Assembly (NCBI GenBank): GCA_022448985.1
Contig: JAKVCR010000034.1
Location: 1-64,000 of the forward strand
Direction of reading: 5' to 3'
DNA length: 64,000 bases
Origin: Roseibacillus sp.
GTDB taxonomy: Bacteria; Verrucomicrobiota; Verrucomicrobiia; Verrucomicrobiales; Akkermansiaceae
The translations under genes and the position numbers were made by a program. Of the stretch, positions 1-12,397 are shown one piece after another; the first letter of the stretch is position 1; each line of letters opens with the position of its first letter. The notes under the pieces were generated by a model. It searched no databases. It was given only the letters and a program-made list of their open reading frames with translations, and had not been told where the DNA came from.

Positions 1-125
1 CCCTGCGTGCGAACGCCATTGGCGATCGCACCCAGGACAGCGGCGACGGCATCTTCGGCAGCGCGCTTGGTGGCGTCCTTGCCCAAGGACCCTTGGACGG
101 CTTCGATCAGTTCAGCTTTATTCAT
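1..125 (-). CDS. hup: HU-family nucleoid DNA-binding protein, N-terminal part (cut by window edge)
   Basis: Reading the minus strand from the ATG at 125 gives a start MNKAELIEAV followed by a helix rich in Lys and Ala and the segment AAVLGAIANGV, which is the typical N-terminal helical half of HU/IHF proteins. HU dimers bend and compact DNA. Only about 41 of the usual 90 or so residues lie in the window; the beta-arm and C-terminus are beyond base 1. The gene is transcribed away from the ATP synthase operon, so the 0.5 kb between them must hold divergent control signals. HU or IHF cannot be separated from this fragment. Confidence 0.85.
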   Translation of the reverse strand, partial: MNKAELIEAVQGSLGKDATKRAAEDAVAAVLGAIANGVRTQ

Positions 126-652
126 AGCACTAACAGTTTTGGGGCTAGTGAGATATTTTGTAAAGATAAAATACATCCTAGTTATTCCCCGGAATATCAG
201 GGATTTACGTCGATTTCGTTCCGTCGATTAATGGGGGCGCGGGGCTGGAAAGCACAATAAAACAGGGGTTTTGCATCTGTTAGATTTTGTTAGGGATTCA
301 CAAAGATCTTATTTTCAGTTAGTTAACAATGTTAGAAGGCCCTTCAAGGACCGGAATATCCTGGTCCGGGGATCCCTCTCCACGGCTTCATGGGCTGGGC
401 CCCGGCTCCGCTATGCTGGTGGCGTGAAAATCCGGGGGATTTCCACGGAAGATTTCCGGGGACCCTGAAACTGAAATTCATGGCCCTTTGGAGGCGCTGC
501 CGGGAGTGCCCTGCGGGTGGTCTCGCAGAGACTCATCCGGCTCGCTTTGACCCTTGTGATAACGGGCGCAAACCGACTTTGTGGATGATTTCACAAATTC
601 ATCTTGCCCGGTTCAGGGGCCACCTTTATAGGCGTCCCGAGCCCTGTTTCGG
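126..652. other. Divergent intergenic region between the HU gene and atpB
   Basis: This 527-base stretch has no convincing gene; the short open frames in it lack family features. The HU-proximal 200 bases are AT-rich and probably hold the HU promoter on the minus strand, but I could not fix a -10/-35 pair. An imperfect hairpin lies at 348-367: 348-355 pairs with 359-367 apart from one bulged base, with a three-base loop. It has no T-tract, so it is not a standard terminator. The atpB-proximal 200 bases are GC-rich and should contain the ATP operon promoter and leader. Confidence 0.4.
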
Positions 653-1630
653 ATGCCGTCGAAATCACGTGTTTTAGCCCTCCAGTTTTCACGACTGGGC
701 GCCCTGCTGACCTTCCTGATCCTGGGAGCCGGGAACGCCATGGCTGCAGGTGGGGGACATGAAGCACTTCCCCCAGGTGCGGAGGAAGTTGCCCGGCCCC
801 TGGGAATCCCGATCACCAATTCGATGGTGATGGTCTGGGTGGTGGCCGGGGTGCTGATCCTGGCCGCTTGGCTGGCAACGAGGAGGATGCAGCTGGTCCC
901 CGGAAAGCTTCAGAACTTCGTGGAATGGCTGGTCGAAAGCCTGATCAATTTCTTCACCGGGATCATGGGGGAACACCTCGCGAGGCGGACCTTCTGGTTC
1001 CTGGCCACCGCCTTCATCCTGATCCTCTTCTCCAACTGGGCCGGGCTCATTCCCGGAGTCGGGACGGTGGGGTGGGAACTCAGCGGGGAAGGAGTTAAGG
1101 ACCACGACAAATTCCGGCCCTTCTTCCGCGGTGCCAATGCCGACCTGAATCTCACCATGGCGATGGCGATGACCTTCTTCCTCCTCTGGTTCTACTGGTC
1201 GCTCACCGAGATCGGACCGGTCAACTTTATCAAGCATATCTTCGCCCCCAAGGGGGGGAAGTTCAGGGGTATCATGTTGATCCTGATGGGGGGGCTCTTC
1301 TTCTTTGTTGGCCTGATCGAGGTGCTCTCCATCGCGGTGCGCCCCATCGCCCTCATGTTCCGGCTCTATGGCAATGTCTTTGCCGGGGAGAGCATGCTGG
1401 AGATCCTGATGACCATGTTCCCCCTGCCGGACTGGCTCCAGTGGCTCCCGGCCCTTCCCTTCTATTTCCTGGAACTGCTGGTCGGCTTCGTGCAGGCCCT
1501 CGTCTTTGCGCTGCTCTGCGCGGTGTTCACCAAGCTCATGTGTGAGCACCACGAGGAGGATCACGGCGACGAGGCCCACGATCATGGCGATACCCCGGCC
1601 GAGCCAAACTCCGCGGAATCAAGTTCCTGA
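653..1630 (+). CDS. atpB: ATP synthase F0 subunit a
   Basis: Subunit a forms the ion half-channels next to the c-ring in the inner membrane. The 325-residue product has several hydrophobic segments and the diagnostic segment RPIALMFRLYGNVFAGE (about residue 225-245), which carries the essential Arg of the proton path. The N-terminus (about residues 1-32) looks like a cleavable signal peptide ending near NAMAAGG, as in other subunit a proteins with a periplasmic N-terminus. The C-terminus is odd: after the last helix comes a tail of about 30 residues rich in His, Asp and Glu (CEHHEEDHGDEAHDHGD). It is the first gene of the operon; no atpI lies upstream. Confidence 0.95.
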   Translation: MPSKSRVLALQFSRLGALLTFLILGAGNAMAAGGGHEALPPGAEEVARPLGIPITNSMVMVWVVAGVLILAAWLATRRMQLVPGKLQNFVEWLVESLINFFTGIMGEHLARRTFWFLATAFILILFSNWAGLIPGVGTVGWELSGEGVKDHDKFRPFFRGANADLNLTMAMAMTFFLLWFYWSLTEIGPVNFIKHIFAPKGGKFRGIMLILMGGLFFFVGLIEVLSIAVRPIALMFRLYGNVFAGESMLEILMTMFPLPDWLQWLPALPFYFLELLVGFVQALVFALLCAVFTKLMCEHHEEDHGDEAHDHGDTPAEPNSAESSS

Positions 1631-1707
1631 ACAGATACTCTTGCCGGTCGGACCATGGATCCCGTGGAGGCCGGCGAAAACAACAACAAAACAACCAAGA
1701 CAGAACA

Positions 1708-1953
1708 ATGGACAGCCTGATGCAACTCCTTGCGAGCGTTCCCTTCATCTTCGACCTCCTGGCCGAGATGGAAGGGAAGATCCACGTCGGCCTTGCAGGT
1801 ACCGGTGCCGGAATCGGCGTGGGCCTGGTCGGAGCGAAAGCCACCGAAGCCGTGGGGCGCAATCCTGGCGCCCAGGGACAGATCATGACGATTGCGATCA
1901 TTTTCGCCGCCCTGGCGGAGGGGATCATCTTCATCGCTCTCTTCCTTGTGTAA
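1708..1953 (+). CDS. atpE: ATP synthase F0 subunit c (proteolipid)
   Basis: The 81-residue hairpin protein has two membrane helices joined by a polar loop (AVGRNPGAQ). Helix 1 has the glycine-rich stretch GTGAGIGVGLVG used for tight ring packing. Helix 2 has ALAEGIIFIALFLV, in which the Glu is the ion-binding carboxylate. The residues around the Glu lack the Ser-Thr pair of the known sodium-binding rings, so proton coupling is the better guess. The N-terminus is about 20 residues longer than in short c subunits. The next gene starts 77 bases on, and a strong hairpin fills that gap, probably to raise c-subunit output. Confidence 0.95.
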   Translation: MDSLMQLLASVPFIFDLLAEMEGKIHVGLAGTGAGIGVGLVGAKATEAVGRNPGAQGQIMTIAIIFAALAEGIIFIALFLV

Positions 1954-1965
1954 TTGAGGTTTTAG

Positions 1966-1994
1966 GAGGACGCTCCCCGCCCGGGAGCGTCCTC
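1966..1994 (+). promoter_or_regulatory. Perfect 12-bp hairpin between atpE and atpF
   Basis: Bases 1966-1977 are exactly complementary to 1983-1994, leaving a five-base loop. The stem is GC-rich and has no following T-tract, so it should not act as a full terminator. It starts 13 bases after the atpE stop and ends 36 bases before the atpF start. A stable structure 3' of atpE is expected to protect the upstream message or block part of the downstream transcription. Either would favour subunit c, which is needed in many copies per enzyme. The structure is seen directly; the role is inferred. Confidence 0.6.
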
Positions 1995-2030
1995 TTCCCT
2001 CGACCATTCGTTCCCAATCCCTTTCCCACC

Positions 2031-2591
2031 ATGCCTTTCGACAACATCCTAATCCTCGCGGCCGAGACCGAGGCTGCCGACGGCGGCATAGTCGAATCGA
2101 TCACCAAGACGTTCCAGATTCACTGGTGGACCCTGTTCTGCCAGCTGGTCAATTTCCTGATCGTCTGCCTGGTCCTCAAGAAGTTCGCCTACGGCCCGGT
2201 CGTGAACCTCCTTGAGCAGCGCCGCAAGCGGATCGCTGACGGGGAGGCCAAGCTCGCAGAGGTTGAGGAGCAGATCGCGGCCAGCGAGAAGCGCACCCAG
2301 GAGGCCATCCAGGAAGCCAACGAGCGGGCCAAGCGCCTCGTGGAGGAGGCCAAGGAGAGCGCGGTTGCCATCGGAGACAAGAAGGCCCAGGAAGCGGCGG
2401 CGGAAGCGAGGGCCATCCTGGCCAAGGCCGAGGAGGCAGCGAAGAGCGAGCGCGACAAGATGCATGCTGCCCTGAAGAAGGAATTCGGGCGCCTGGTGGC
2501 CTCTACCACCGCCCAGGTCACTGGCAAGGTCCTGACCGACGAGGACCAGAAGCGCATCAATGAAGAAGCCCTCGCCGAGGTCGACAGCTAG
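2031..2591 (+). CDS. atpF: ATP synthase F0 subunit b
   Basis: Subunit b is the peripheral stalk that holds F1 against subunit a. The 186-residue product has one N-terminal membrane helix (about residues 28-50, including QLVNFLIVCLVLKKFAYGPV) and then a long, highly charged, Ala/Glu/Lys-rich helix to the C-terminus, the usual b architecture. The ATG at 2031 gives a short periplasmic N-terminus before the helix; the frame is open further upstream into atpE but that part has no b-like features. It follows atpE and precedes atpH by 18 bases. Confidence 0.93.
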   Translation: MPFDNILILAAETEAADGGIVESITKTFQIHWWTLFCQLVNFLIVCLVLKKFAYGPVVNLLEQRRKRIADGEAKLAEVEEQIAASEKRTQEAIQEANERAKRLVEEAKESAVAIGDKKAQEAAAEARAILAKAEEAAKSERDKMHAALKKEFGRLVASTTAQVTGKVLTDEDQKRINEEALAEVDS

Positions 2592-2609
2592 GAAACGAGG
2601 CAAACAGGC

Positions 2610-3002
2610 ATGAAAATCTCCCGCGAAGCTGCCACCACCGCCCGCCGTGCCTTCCGCATGTGCGTGGAGGGTGATCGCGTGGTCGATGCCAAGCTTCGCG
2701 CGGTATTCAAGAAAGTCGCGGAAGCGAAGCCCCGCGGCTGGCAGGCCATCCTGCACGAACTGAAGCGCCTGACCCGCCTAGAGATGGAGCGACGCCAGGT
2801 TCTGGTTGAAAGCGCCGAGGTTCTCGATGCAGCCTCGCAGGACCGGGTGAAGGCCAGTCTCGCTGAGAAGTATGGCGACGATCTCTCCTTTGAATTCAAG
2901 GTCAATGCCGGCCTCCTCGGCGGGATGCGCGTGCGCGTGGGTAACGACGTCTGGGACGGCAGCGTGAAGACCCGCCTCGATAGACTCTCCAACTCCTTCT
3001 AA
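2610..3002 (+). CDS. atpH: ATP synthase F1 subunit delta, short form
   Basis: Delta joins the top of F1 to the b stalk. The product is only 130 residues, against about 175-180 for most delta/OSCP proteins. The C-terminal signature is clear: [20 protein letters not shown] followed by TRLDRL matches the conserved end of delta. The N-terminal six-helix domain, about 105 residues in the family, is cut to roughly 70 residues here. There is no sign of a frameshift: the ATG is well placed 18 bases after atpF, and coding continues to a clean stop 46 bases before atpA. It is best read as a naturally shortened delta. Confidence 0.85.
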   Translation: MKISREAATTARRAFRMCVEGDRVVDAKLRAVFKKVAEAKPRGWQAILHELKRLTRLEMERRQVLVESAEVLDAASQDRVKASLAEKYGDDLSFEFKVNAGLLGGMRVRVGNDVWDGSVKTRLDRLSNSF

Positions 3003-3048
3003 GAACTCTCCCCCACCCCTTTCCCCTTCAAATTCAATCCTTACTGCC

Positions 3049-4581
<1,533 letters not shown>

Positions 4582-4605
4582 GAATAGACTACGGTTAACG
4601 GAAGA

Positions 4606-7039
<2,434 letters not shown>

Positions 7040-7086
7040 CTTCTCTGCGGGAACGACCACAATTTTCAGCTGCAGATTATAAGGCA

Positions 7087-7503
7087 ATGCCACTGGTTCT
7101 CGACATAGTTACTCCGGAGAAGAAGTTTTTCTCGGGCCAGGTCGAAAACGTTTACCTGCCGGGGACGGAAGGGGAGCTGGGAATCCTGCCGGGCCACGTG
7201 CCCCTGGTGACCGGGGTCAACCCCGGGGAACTACGCTACTCGATAGATGGCAAGGTTGAGGAACTGGCCATCGGGGCGGGGTTCGTGGAAGTGACCCAGG
7301 AGAAGGTCACCGTTCTCACGGACCTTGCGGTGACCGATGCCGAGATTGATGAGGCCAAGGTCGAGGAAGCCATGAAACGGGCCGAGGAGTCGCTCTCCGA
7401 GATCGACCACAGCGAGAACGCGGAGGAAGTGGCCGCCCTCCAGGCCGCCATCAGCAAGTCGATGGCCCAGCTCAAGCTGAAGCGGAAGCGGCGGCAGATT
7501 TAG
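7087..7503 (+). CDS. atpC: ATP synthase F1 subunit epsilon
   Basis: Epsilon couples gamma to the c-ring and can inhibit ATP hydrolysis. The 138-residue product has the N-terminal beta-sandwich with VENVYLPGTEGELGILPGHV, a near-universal epsilon motif, and a C-terminal two-helix domain (about residues 88-138) rich in Glu, Ala and Lys. Length is normal. It is the last gene of the ATP synthase operon; a small hairpin overlaps its stop codon. Confidence 0.95.
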   Translation: MPLVLDIVTPEKKFFSGQVENVYLPGTEGELGILPGHVPLVTGVNPGELRYSIDGKVEELAIGAGFVEVTQEKVTVLTDLAVTDAEIDEAKVEEAMKRAEESLSEIDHSENAEEVAALQAAISKSMAQLKLKRKRRQI

Positions 7504-7525
7504 GGCCAAGGGGATGATATGGCCC
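7503..7525 (+). terminator. Hairpin at the end of the ATP synthase operon
   Basis: Bases 7503-7508 pair with 7520-7525 (six pairs, 11-base loop), starting at the atpC stop codon. There is no T-run after it, so this is at best a weak or factor-assisted terminator, or a 3' stabiliser. A second, overlapping small structure can form just downstream around 7521-7535. The 172-base gap before carB is otherwise without recognisable genes. Confidence 0.3.
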
Positions 7526-7675
7526 TTCGGAGGCCTCAGGCAGGGCGAATTGTTGTTCACAAACCCTCCGAAAAAAGAGGGGAACTTGTGGCTCTCGCTC
7601 TCTTTTCTTCCCGTCGGGCTTGACCGCAGGGCAGGGGCTTGGCAGTAAAACGAAAGTTTAGGCCAGCCAAGCCGA

Positions 7676-10600
7676 ATGCCAAAGGACGAGAGCCTGCAAA
7701 AAATCCTGTTGATTGGATCGGGGCCGATTGTGATCGGTCAGGGGTGCGAATTTGATTACTCCGGCACACAGGCCTGCAAGGCCCTGCGGGAAGAAGGATA
7801 TGAGGTGGTGCTGGTGAATTCCAATCCGGCCACCATCATGACCGATCCGGAATTTGCGGATCGCACCTACATTGAGCCGATCACCCCGGAGGTCATTCGC
7901 AAGATCATCGAGAAGGAAAAACCGGATGCCCTGCTGCCGACTCTCGGGGGACAGACGGCCCTCAATGCTGCCATGGATCTCTGGCACAGTGGAGTGCTGC
8001 AGGAACTCAACGTGCGCATGATCGGCGCTAATGCCGATGCCATTGCGAAAGGTGAGGATCGGCTGCTGTTCAAGGTGGCCATGCTCAAGATCGGGTTGGA
8101 TCTACCGCAGTCCGGGGTGGTGCACACCATGGAAGATGCCCGCAGGGTCGCGGGGGAGATCGGAGCGTTCCCCCTCATCATTCGTCCTGCTTACACCCTC
8201 GGGGGCAGTGGTGGGGGCATTGCCTACAACAAGGAGGAATTCGAAACGATCGTGGCGAGGGGACTCGACCTCTCTCCCGTAACGGAGGTTTTGATCGAGG
8301 AAAGCCTGCTGGGCTGGAAGGAATTAGAGATCGAAGTCATGCGTGACCGCGCCGATAATTGCGTGGTCATTTGTTCGATCGAGAACCTGGATCCCATGGG
8401 GGTGCACACCGGGGATTCCATCACGGTGGCACCGGCCCAGACCCTGAGTGATCGCGAATACCAGATCATGCGGGACCAATCATTCGCCGTGATCCGGGAG
8501 ATCGGGGTGGAAACCGGTGGATCAAACATCCAGTTTGCGGTTAATCCCCAGGATGGGCGTGTTGTGGTCATCGAAATGAATCCCCGGGTGTCCCGGTCCT
8601 CGGCTCTTGCCTCCAAGGCCACCGGATTCCCGATTGCCAAGATCGCCGCCAAACTGGCAGTGGGTTACACCCTGGACGAGCTGCCCAATGACATCACCCG
8701 GGAAACCCCGGCCTGTTTCGAGCCCACCATCGACTATGTGGTCACCAAGGTTCCCCGCTTCACGTTTGAGAAGTTCCCCACTGCGGACCCGGTGCTCACC
8801 ACGCAGATGAAGTCGGTGGGGGAGGCCATGAGTATCGGGCGGACATTCAAGGAGAGCATCCAGAAGGCCCTGCGCTCTCTTGAGACCGGTCGGTTCGGAT
8901 TTGGCAGCGATGGGAAGGATCCGGGGGATCCCTCGCGAGAGGACATTGAGCGGAAACTGCACGTGCCCAACAGCGAACGAATCTACTGGATCAAGGCGGC
9001 CTTCGAGTTTGGCTGGAGTATAGAGGAGGTGTTTGAGGCGACGCAGATCGATCGTTGGTTCCTCGTCCATCTCAAGGAAATAGCTGACGAGGGGGCCAAT
9101 CTCGCGGAGCTTGACCTGCGGCGCGCCAAGAAACTTGGCTTCTCGGACCGCCAGATCGCCATCGTGCGCGGGGAAGCGGAAGATTCCGTGCGGGAGAAAC
9201 GCAAGGGAGTGGGAATTCTGCCTACGTATCGACTGGTTGATACCTGTGCGGCCGAATTTGAGGCCTACACACCGTACTACTACTCAACCTACGGGGACGA
9301 AAACGAAGCCCGGGACTCGGACCGGAAGAAAATCATCATTCTCGGGGGAGGCCCCAATCGGATTGGCCAGGGGATCGAGTTCGATTACTGCTGCGTGCAC
9401 GCCTCATTTGCCCTGAAGGAGCTGGGGTATGAGACCGTCATGGTGAATTCCAACCCGGAGACGGTCTCCACCGACTACGATACCAGCGACAAGCTCTTCT
9501 TTGAGCCCCTCACGCTGGAGGACGTCCTCAACATCTGTGACCAGGAAAAACCCCATGGAGTGATCGTGCAGTTCGGCGGACAAACCCCGCTTAACCTCGC
9601 GGCTGATCTGGAGCGGCACGGGGTCCCGATCATCGGGACCTCTCCCAAGTCGATTGAGCTGGCGGAGGACCGAAAGCACTTTTCCGCGCTGCTCGACGAT
9701 CTGGGACTAAAGCAGGCCGAGGCGGGAACGGCTGTTTCGGAGGACGAGGCGGTCGAGGTCGCGGGCAGGATCGGTTATCCGGTGCTCGTGCGGCCATCCT
9801 TCGTGCTGGGCGGTCGTGCCATGATGATCGTCTATGACGATGACGAATTGCGCCGCTACATGCGGGAAGCAGTGGACGCCTCGCCGGAACGTCCGGTTCT
9901 GGTAGACCGCTTCCTCGATGGGGCCATTGAGGTGGACGTTGACTGTATCTCTGACGGGGAGAATACAGTGGTAGGTGCGATCATGCAGCACATCGAGCAC
10001 GCCGGGGTGCACTCGGGGGACTCGGCCTGCGTGATTCCCTCCTTCAGCCTGGGTGAGGAGATCGAGAAAGAGATTGAGGAGGCGGCCATCAACCTCGCCC
10101 GGGAGTTGGAGGTGCGGGGACTTATGAATATCCAGTTCGCGGTCAAGGACGGCGAGCTCTACGTGATTGAGGTCAATCCCCGGGCTTCGCGGACCGTCCC
10201 CTTTGTCTCAAAGGCCATCGGGGTGCCGCTGGCCAAGCTCGCGGCCAAGATCATGGTGGGAGAGAAGCTCCCTGATCTTGGGCTCACCGAACGCATTATT
10301 CCCTCTCACTACAACGTGAAGGAGGCGGTCTTCCCCTGGCCTCGTTTCCCGGGCATCGATATCGTGCTGGGACCCGAGATGAAGTCCACGGGCGAGGTCA
10401 TGGGCATCGATGAGGATCTTGGAATGGCCTACGCCAAGAGCCAGATGAGCGGATTCAACCCGCTGCCCATGGAGGGGAATGTATTCATTTCAGTCAGTGA
10501 TCGTGACAAGGAGGGAGCTACGTCCATTGCGGCCCAGTTCGTGGAGGCCGGATTCACACTCTATGCGACCGGGGGAACATTCCGCGCGCTCGAAGAGGCC

Positions 10601-10867
10601 GGGGTGCCGGCCAAGCGGCTCTACAAGCTGGCCGAGCGCAAGCGCCCCAACGTTCTGGACATGATGAAGAACGGAGAAATCCAATTTGTCGTGAACACTC
10701 CAAGCAGCCATGAGTCGCGGACGGATGAAGTGATCATCCGCAGTACTGCGGTGGCCAACAAGGTCAGTCACTGCACGAACCTTGCCGCGGCCGAGGCCAG
10801 CGTGAAGGCCATTCGCTCCCTTCAGGAGCGCGAGTTTACAGTGACCCCGCTGCAGGAATACTACTAG
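7676..10867 (+). CDS. carB: Carbamoyl-phosphate synthase large subunit
   Basis: CarB makes carbamoyl phosphate from bicarbonate, ATP and ammonia, feeding arginine and pyrimidine synthesis. The 1063-residue product has the two homologous ATP-grasp halves: the first begins with [20 protein letters not shown], the second (near residue 550) with [16 protein letters not shown]. Each half has the VNSNP and FGGQ/LGGQT-type motifs. The C-terminal MGS-like regulatory domain (about 935-1063) contains [19 protein letters not shown]. Length and order match the family. No carA is in the window, so the small subunit must be encoded elsewhere. The ATG at 7676 is close to the conserved N-terminus. Confidence 0.97.
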   Translation: MPKDESLQKILLIGSGPIVIGQGCEFDYSGTQACKALREEGYEVVLVNSNPATIMTDPEFADRTYIEPITPEVIRKIIEKEKPDALLPTLGGQTALNAAMDLWHSGVLQELNVRMIGANADAIAKGEDRLLFKVAMLKIGLDLPQSGVVHTMEDARRVAGEIGAFPLIIRPAYTLGGSGGGIAYNKEEFETIVARGLDLSPVTEVLIEESLLGWKELEIEVMRDRADNCVVICSIENLDPMGVHTGDSITVAPAQTLSDREYQIMRDQSFAVIREIGVETGGSNIQFAVNPQDGRVVVIEMNPRVSRSSALASKATGFPIAKIAAKLAVGYTLDELPNDITRETPACFEPTIDYVVTKVPRFTFEKFPTADPVLTTQMKSVGEAMSIGRTFKESIQKALRSLETGRFGFGSDGKDPGDPSREDIERKLHVPNSERIYWIKAAFEFGWSIEEVFEATQIDRWFLVHLKEIADEGANLAELDLRRAKKLGFSDRQIAIVRGEAEDSVREKRKGVGILPTYRLVDTCAAEFEAYTPYYYSTYGDENEARDSDRKKIIILGGGPNRIGQGIEFDYCCVHASFALKELGYETVMVNSNPETVSTDYDTSDKLFFEPLTLEDVLNICDQEKPHGVIVQFGGQTPLNLAADLERHGVPIIGTSPKSIELAEDRKHFSALLDDLGLKQAEAGTAVSEDEAVEVAGRIGYPVLVRPSFVLGGRAMMIVYDDDELRRYMREAVDASPERPVLVDRFLDGAIEVDVDCISDGENTVVGAIMQHIEHAGVHSGDSACVIPSFSLGEEIEKEIEEAAINLARELEVRGLMNIQFAVKDGELYVIEVNPRASRTVPFVSKAIGVPLAKLAAKIMVGEKLPDLGLTERIIPSHYNVKEAVFPWPRFPGIDIVLGPEMKSTGEVMGIDEDLGMAYAKSQMSGFNPLPMEGNVFISVSDRDKEGATSIAAQFVEAGFTLYATGGTFRALEEAGVPAKRLYKLAERKRPNVLDMMKNGEIQFVVNTPSSHESRTDEVIIRSTAVANKVSHCTNLAAAEASVKAIRSLQEREFTVTPLQEYY

Positions 10868-10903
10868 GATCCCTGGGCGCTGGAGGGGGCGGGATGAAGC
10901 CCG

Positions 10904-11881
10904 CTACCTGAAATCCCGGCTCTCCATGAATTCGTACCAAGCCGCTTCCAACGCGGCATCATCTTCGTAGCCATAGGTCTCGAGGAGGACGGACTTGGTG
11001 ATCTTTTCGCCCTGGCGGGCCCGTTCCACGAGTTTGCGGTACTTCGCAATGTTTTCATCGCTGCCGACGAGGAAGTAGGTCAGGGCGAAGATGTAGCCGG
11101 ACTGGTTGGGAGTCAGGGTCAGGATTTGTGCCTTGCAGACGGTATCGAGGGTTTCCCGGATGTCCTTTTTGCACATCTTCTTCAACGGGCTCGGCCAGGA
11201 CTCGTTCGGTTCCAAGGTGGCCCCCCGCTTGAAGTCGGCTTTCTCGTTCGCGTAGTAGGTCTTGAAGTCGATATAGTGGACCCGGCACAGGCGGAAGATG
11301 CGATGCTCGACATAGTAACCCCAGCCCGCGGTCATCCAGAACGGCAGGTTGCCGGTCAAACTTCTCCCTTCAAGGATGGTGGCTGCGGTGCCGTGGACGA
11401 AGGAGGGAGTAAGATCAGTTCCGCCGCCGGTAGATTTCTCGGGGTCGGCCTTACACAGAACGTAGTAGCGGTTCTGGGGGTCACCATAATTCCGGGTGAT
11501 CCTGCAGGCTTGGACCCGGTTGGCATCCCAGCCACTACGCTGCTGCTGGTGTTGGAGAACAGTGGTGTAATCGAGGCCTGAGCCCACCAGGTAGACCGTG
11601 AAGCGATAGGGCGCGGTCTCGGAGCCCGTAGATCCGCCCGGGGTTCGGAATTTGTTCTTGCTGAAGTCCTCCTCAAGCCCGGGCATGACGCGGACACACT
11701 CATCCCAGACCTTCTCGGCATATCTGCGGGCCGGATCGTGGTTGGTCCTCTTGGCGCGCAGGGCAAAGTGATCGGTGAGGCGCTCCCGCCACTCAAGATT
11801 CTCGAAGTGCTGGTGTTGGCCCAGCACCGCGGCAGAAGGGAAAGCAGCGAGGAAAAATAGAAGGATCGGGAGTCTTTGCAT
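10904..11881 (-). CDS. Secreted protein resembling an inactivated gluzincin-type metalloprotease
   Basis: The 325-residue product starts with a good signal peptide (MQRLPILLFFLAAFPSAAVLG). The mature part has no family I can name firmly. In the middle, SFVHGTAATIL followed about 12 residues later by PFWMTAGWGYYVEH has the spacing and hydrophobic pattern of the HExxH...(W/L)xxEGxAxYxE region of peptidase-MA/DUF1570-like proteins. But the HExxH site reads HGTAA: the catalytic Glu and second His are missing. If the likeness is real, the protein is a non-catalytic relative acting outside the cytoplasm. It converges with carB, whose stop is 36 bases away, and is not in an operon. Confidence 0.6.
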   Translation of the reverse strand: MQRLPILLFFLAAFPSAAVLGQHQHFENLEWRERLTDHFALRAKRTNHDPARRYAEKVWDECVRVMPGLEEDFSKNKFRTPGGSTGSETAPYRFTVYLVGSGLDYTTVLQHQQQRSGWDANRVQACRITRNYGDPQNRYYVLCKADPEKSTGGGTDLTPSFVHGTAATILEGRSLTGNLPFWMTAGWGYYVEHRIFRLCRVHYIDFKTYYANEKADFKRGATLEPNESWPSPLKKMCKKDIRETLDTVCKAQILTLTPNQSGYIFALTYFLVGSDENIAKYRKLVERARQGEKITKSVLLETYGYEDDAALEAAWYEFMESRDFR

Positions 11882-12191
11882 GAGTAGGAAGGCTAGGCAG
11901 GGCCTTGGAGGATAGCAATGAGAGAGGGGGGCAATTTGCTTGAGCTGGCCGGATTGTCAGGGTTCTCGGGGAAGGCAGAGCCGGGGCGAAAGTCAGCTTT
12001 AAACAGGGCCATCCCAAGAAGTTGCAGCGGGCCCCGGAACATCCCCCGAAGGGGGGCGGAGTCGGTTTAAGGATGCAGAAAGTTGAAAAGGGAGGGAGAG
12101 AGGCCTATGCTCAGTACGAACACGGAACTTCCCGGGGTAAATACCCATGCTCGAGTCCGGTTCCTGAAGATAGAGTCCCATTCCTGAAGAT
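11882..12191. other. Intergenic region without a supported gene
   Basis: This 310-base stretch lies upstream of the minus-strand secreted-protein gene and should carry its promoter, though no clear -10/-35 pair stands out. A 40-codon plus-strand frame (12073-12195) is open but has no recognisable features. The right end contains the 20-base tandem duplication listed separately. Confidence 0.35.
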
Positions 12192-12192
12192 A
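12153..12192. repeat. 20-base tandem duplication
   Basis: Bases 12153-12172 are repeated at 12173-12192 with 18 of 20 identical (the mismatches are GG versus CA). The second copy ends on the first base of the ATG of the possible small membrane protein, so the duplication replaces the place where a ribosome-binding site would be. It could be a local slippage product or a pair of protein-binding sites. Confidence 0.6.
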
Positions 12193-12323
12193 TGAAGGCA
12201 AGACAGGCAGAGAACACCAGGACTGGTCATGTCCTGGGTGGGTTTGCCATCGGGCTTGGGGTGGCAGGGCTCTACTTTGCGTTGCAGTTGTGGATTCTGC
12301 CCGCTGCGGGGATTCCCACCTGA
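12192..12323 (+). CDS. Possible 43-residue single-pass membrane protein
   Basis: The frame from ATG 12192 to TGA 12321-12323 encodes a basic, polar N-terminus (MKARQAENTRTGH) followed by about 25 hydrophobic residues (VLGGFAIGLGVAGLYFALQL and on to WILP), and ends GIPT. The shape is that of a tiny inner-membrane protein. No good ribosome-binding site is visible because a 20-base repeat lies directly upstream. It sits 75 bases before the NRDE-family gene on the same strand. The function is unknown, and it may be a chance frame in GC-rich DNA. Confidence 0.35.
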   Translation: MKARQAENTRTGHVLGGFAIGLGVAGLYFALQLWILPAAGIPT

Positions 12324-12397
12324 CTGAGTGGACAGTGTCGCCCGGTCGGGAAGGACAAGGACGAGAAGTGGCAGGCGACGGAGGGTGAGACGAAAGA

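Noticed and set aside
126-300. Possible -10-like AT-rich stretches for the HU promoter
   Set aside because: Many AT-rich hexamers are present but none has a matching -35 at proper distance, and promoter rules in this phylum are uncertain.
689-1585. A 298-codon minus-strand frame opposite atpB
   Set aside because: It is a shadow of atpB; its sequence is low-complexity (His, Glu, Asp, Gly) and has no family motif.
12073-12195. A 40-codon plus-strand frame whose stop overlaps the ATG of the small membrane protein
   Set aside because: The arrangement looks like translational coupling, but the peptide is without hydrophobic or other recognisable character, and it runs through the tandem repeat. 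Not enough to call a gene.
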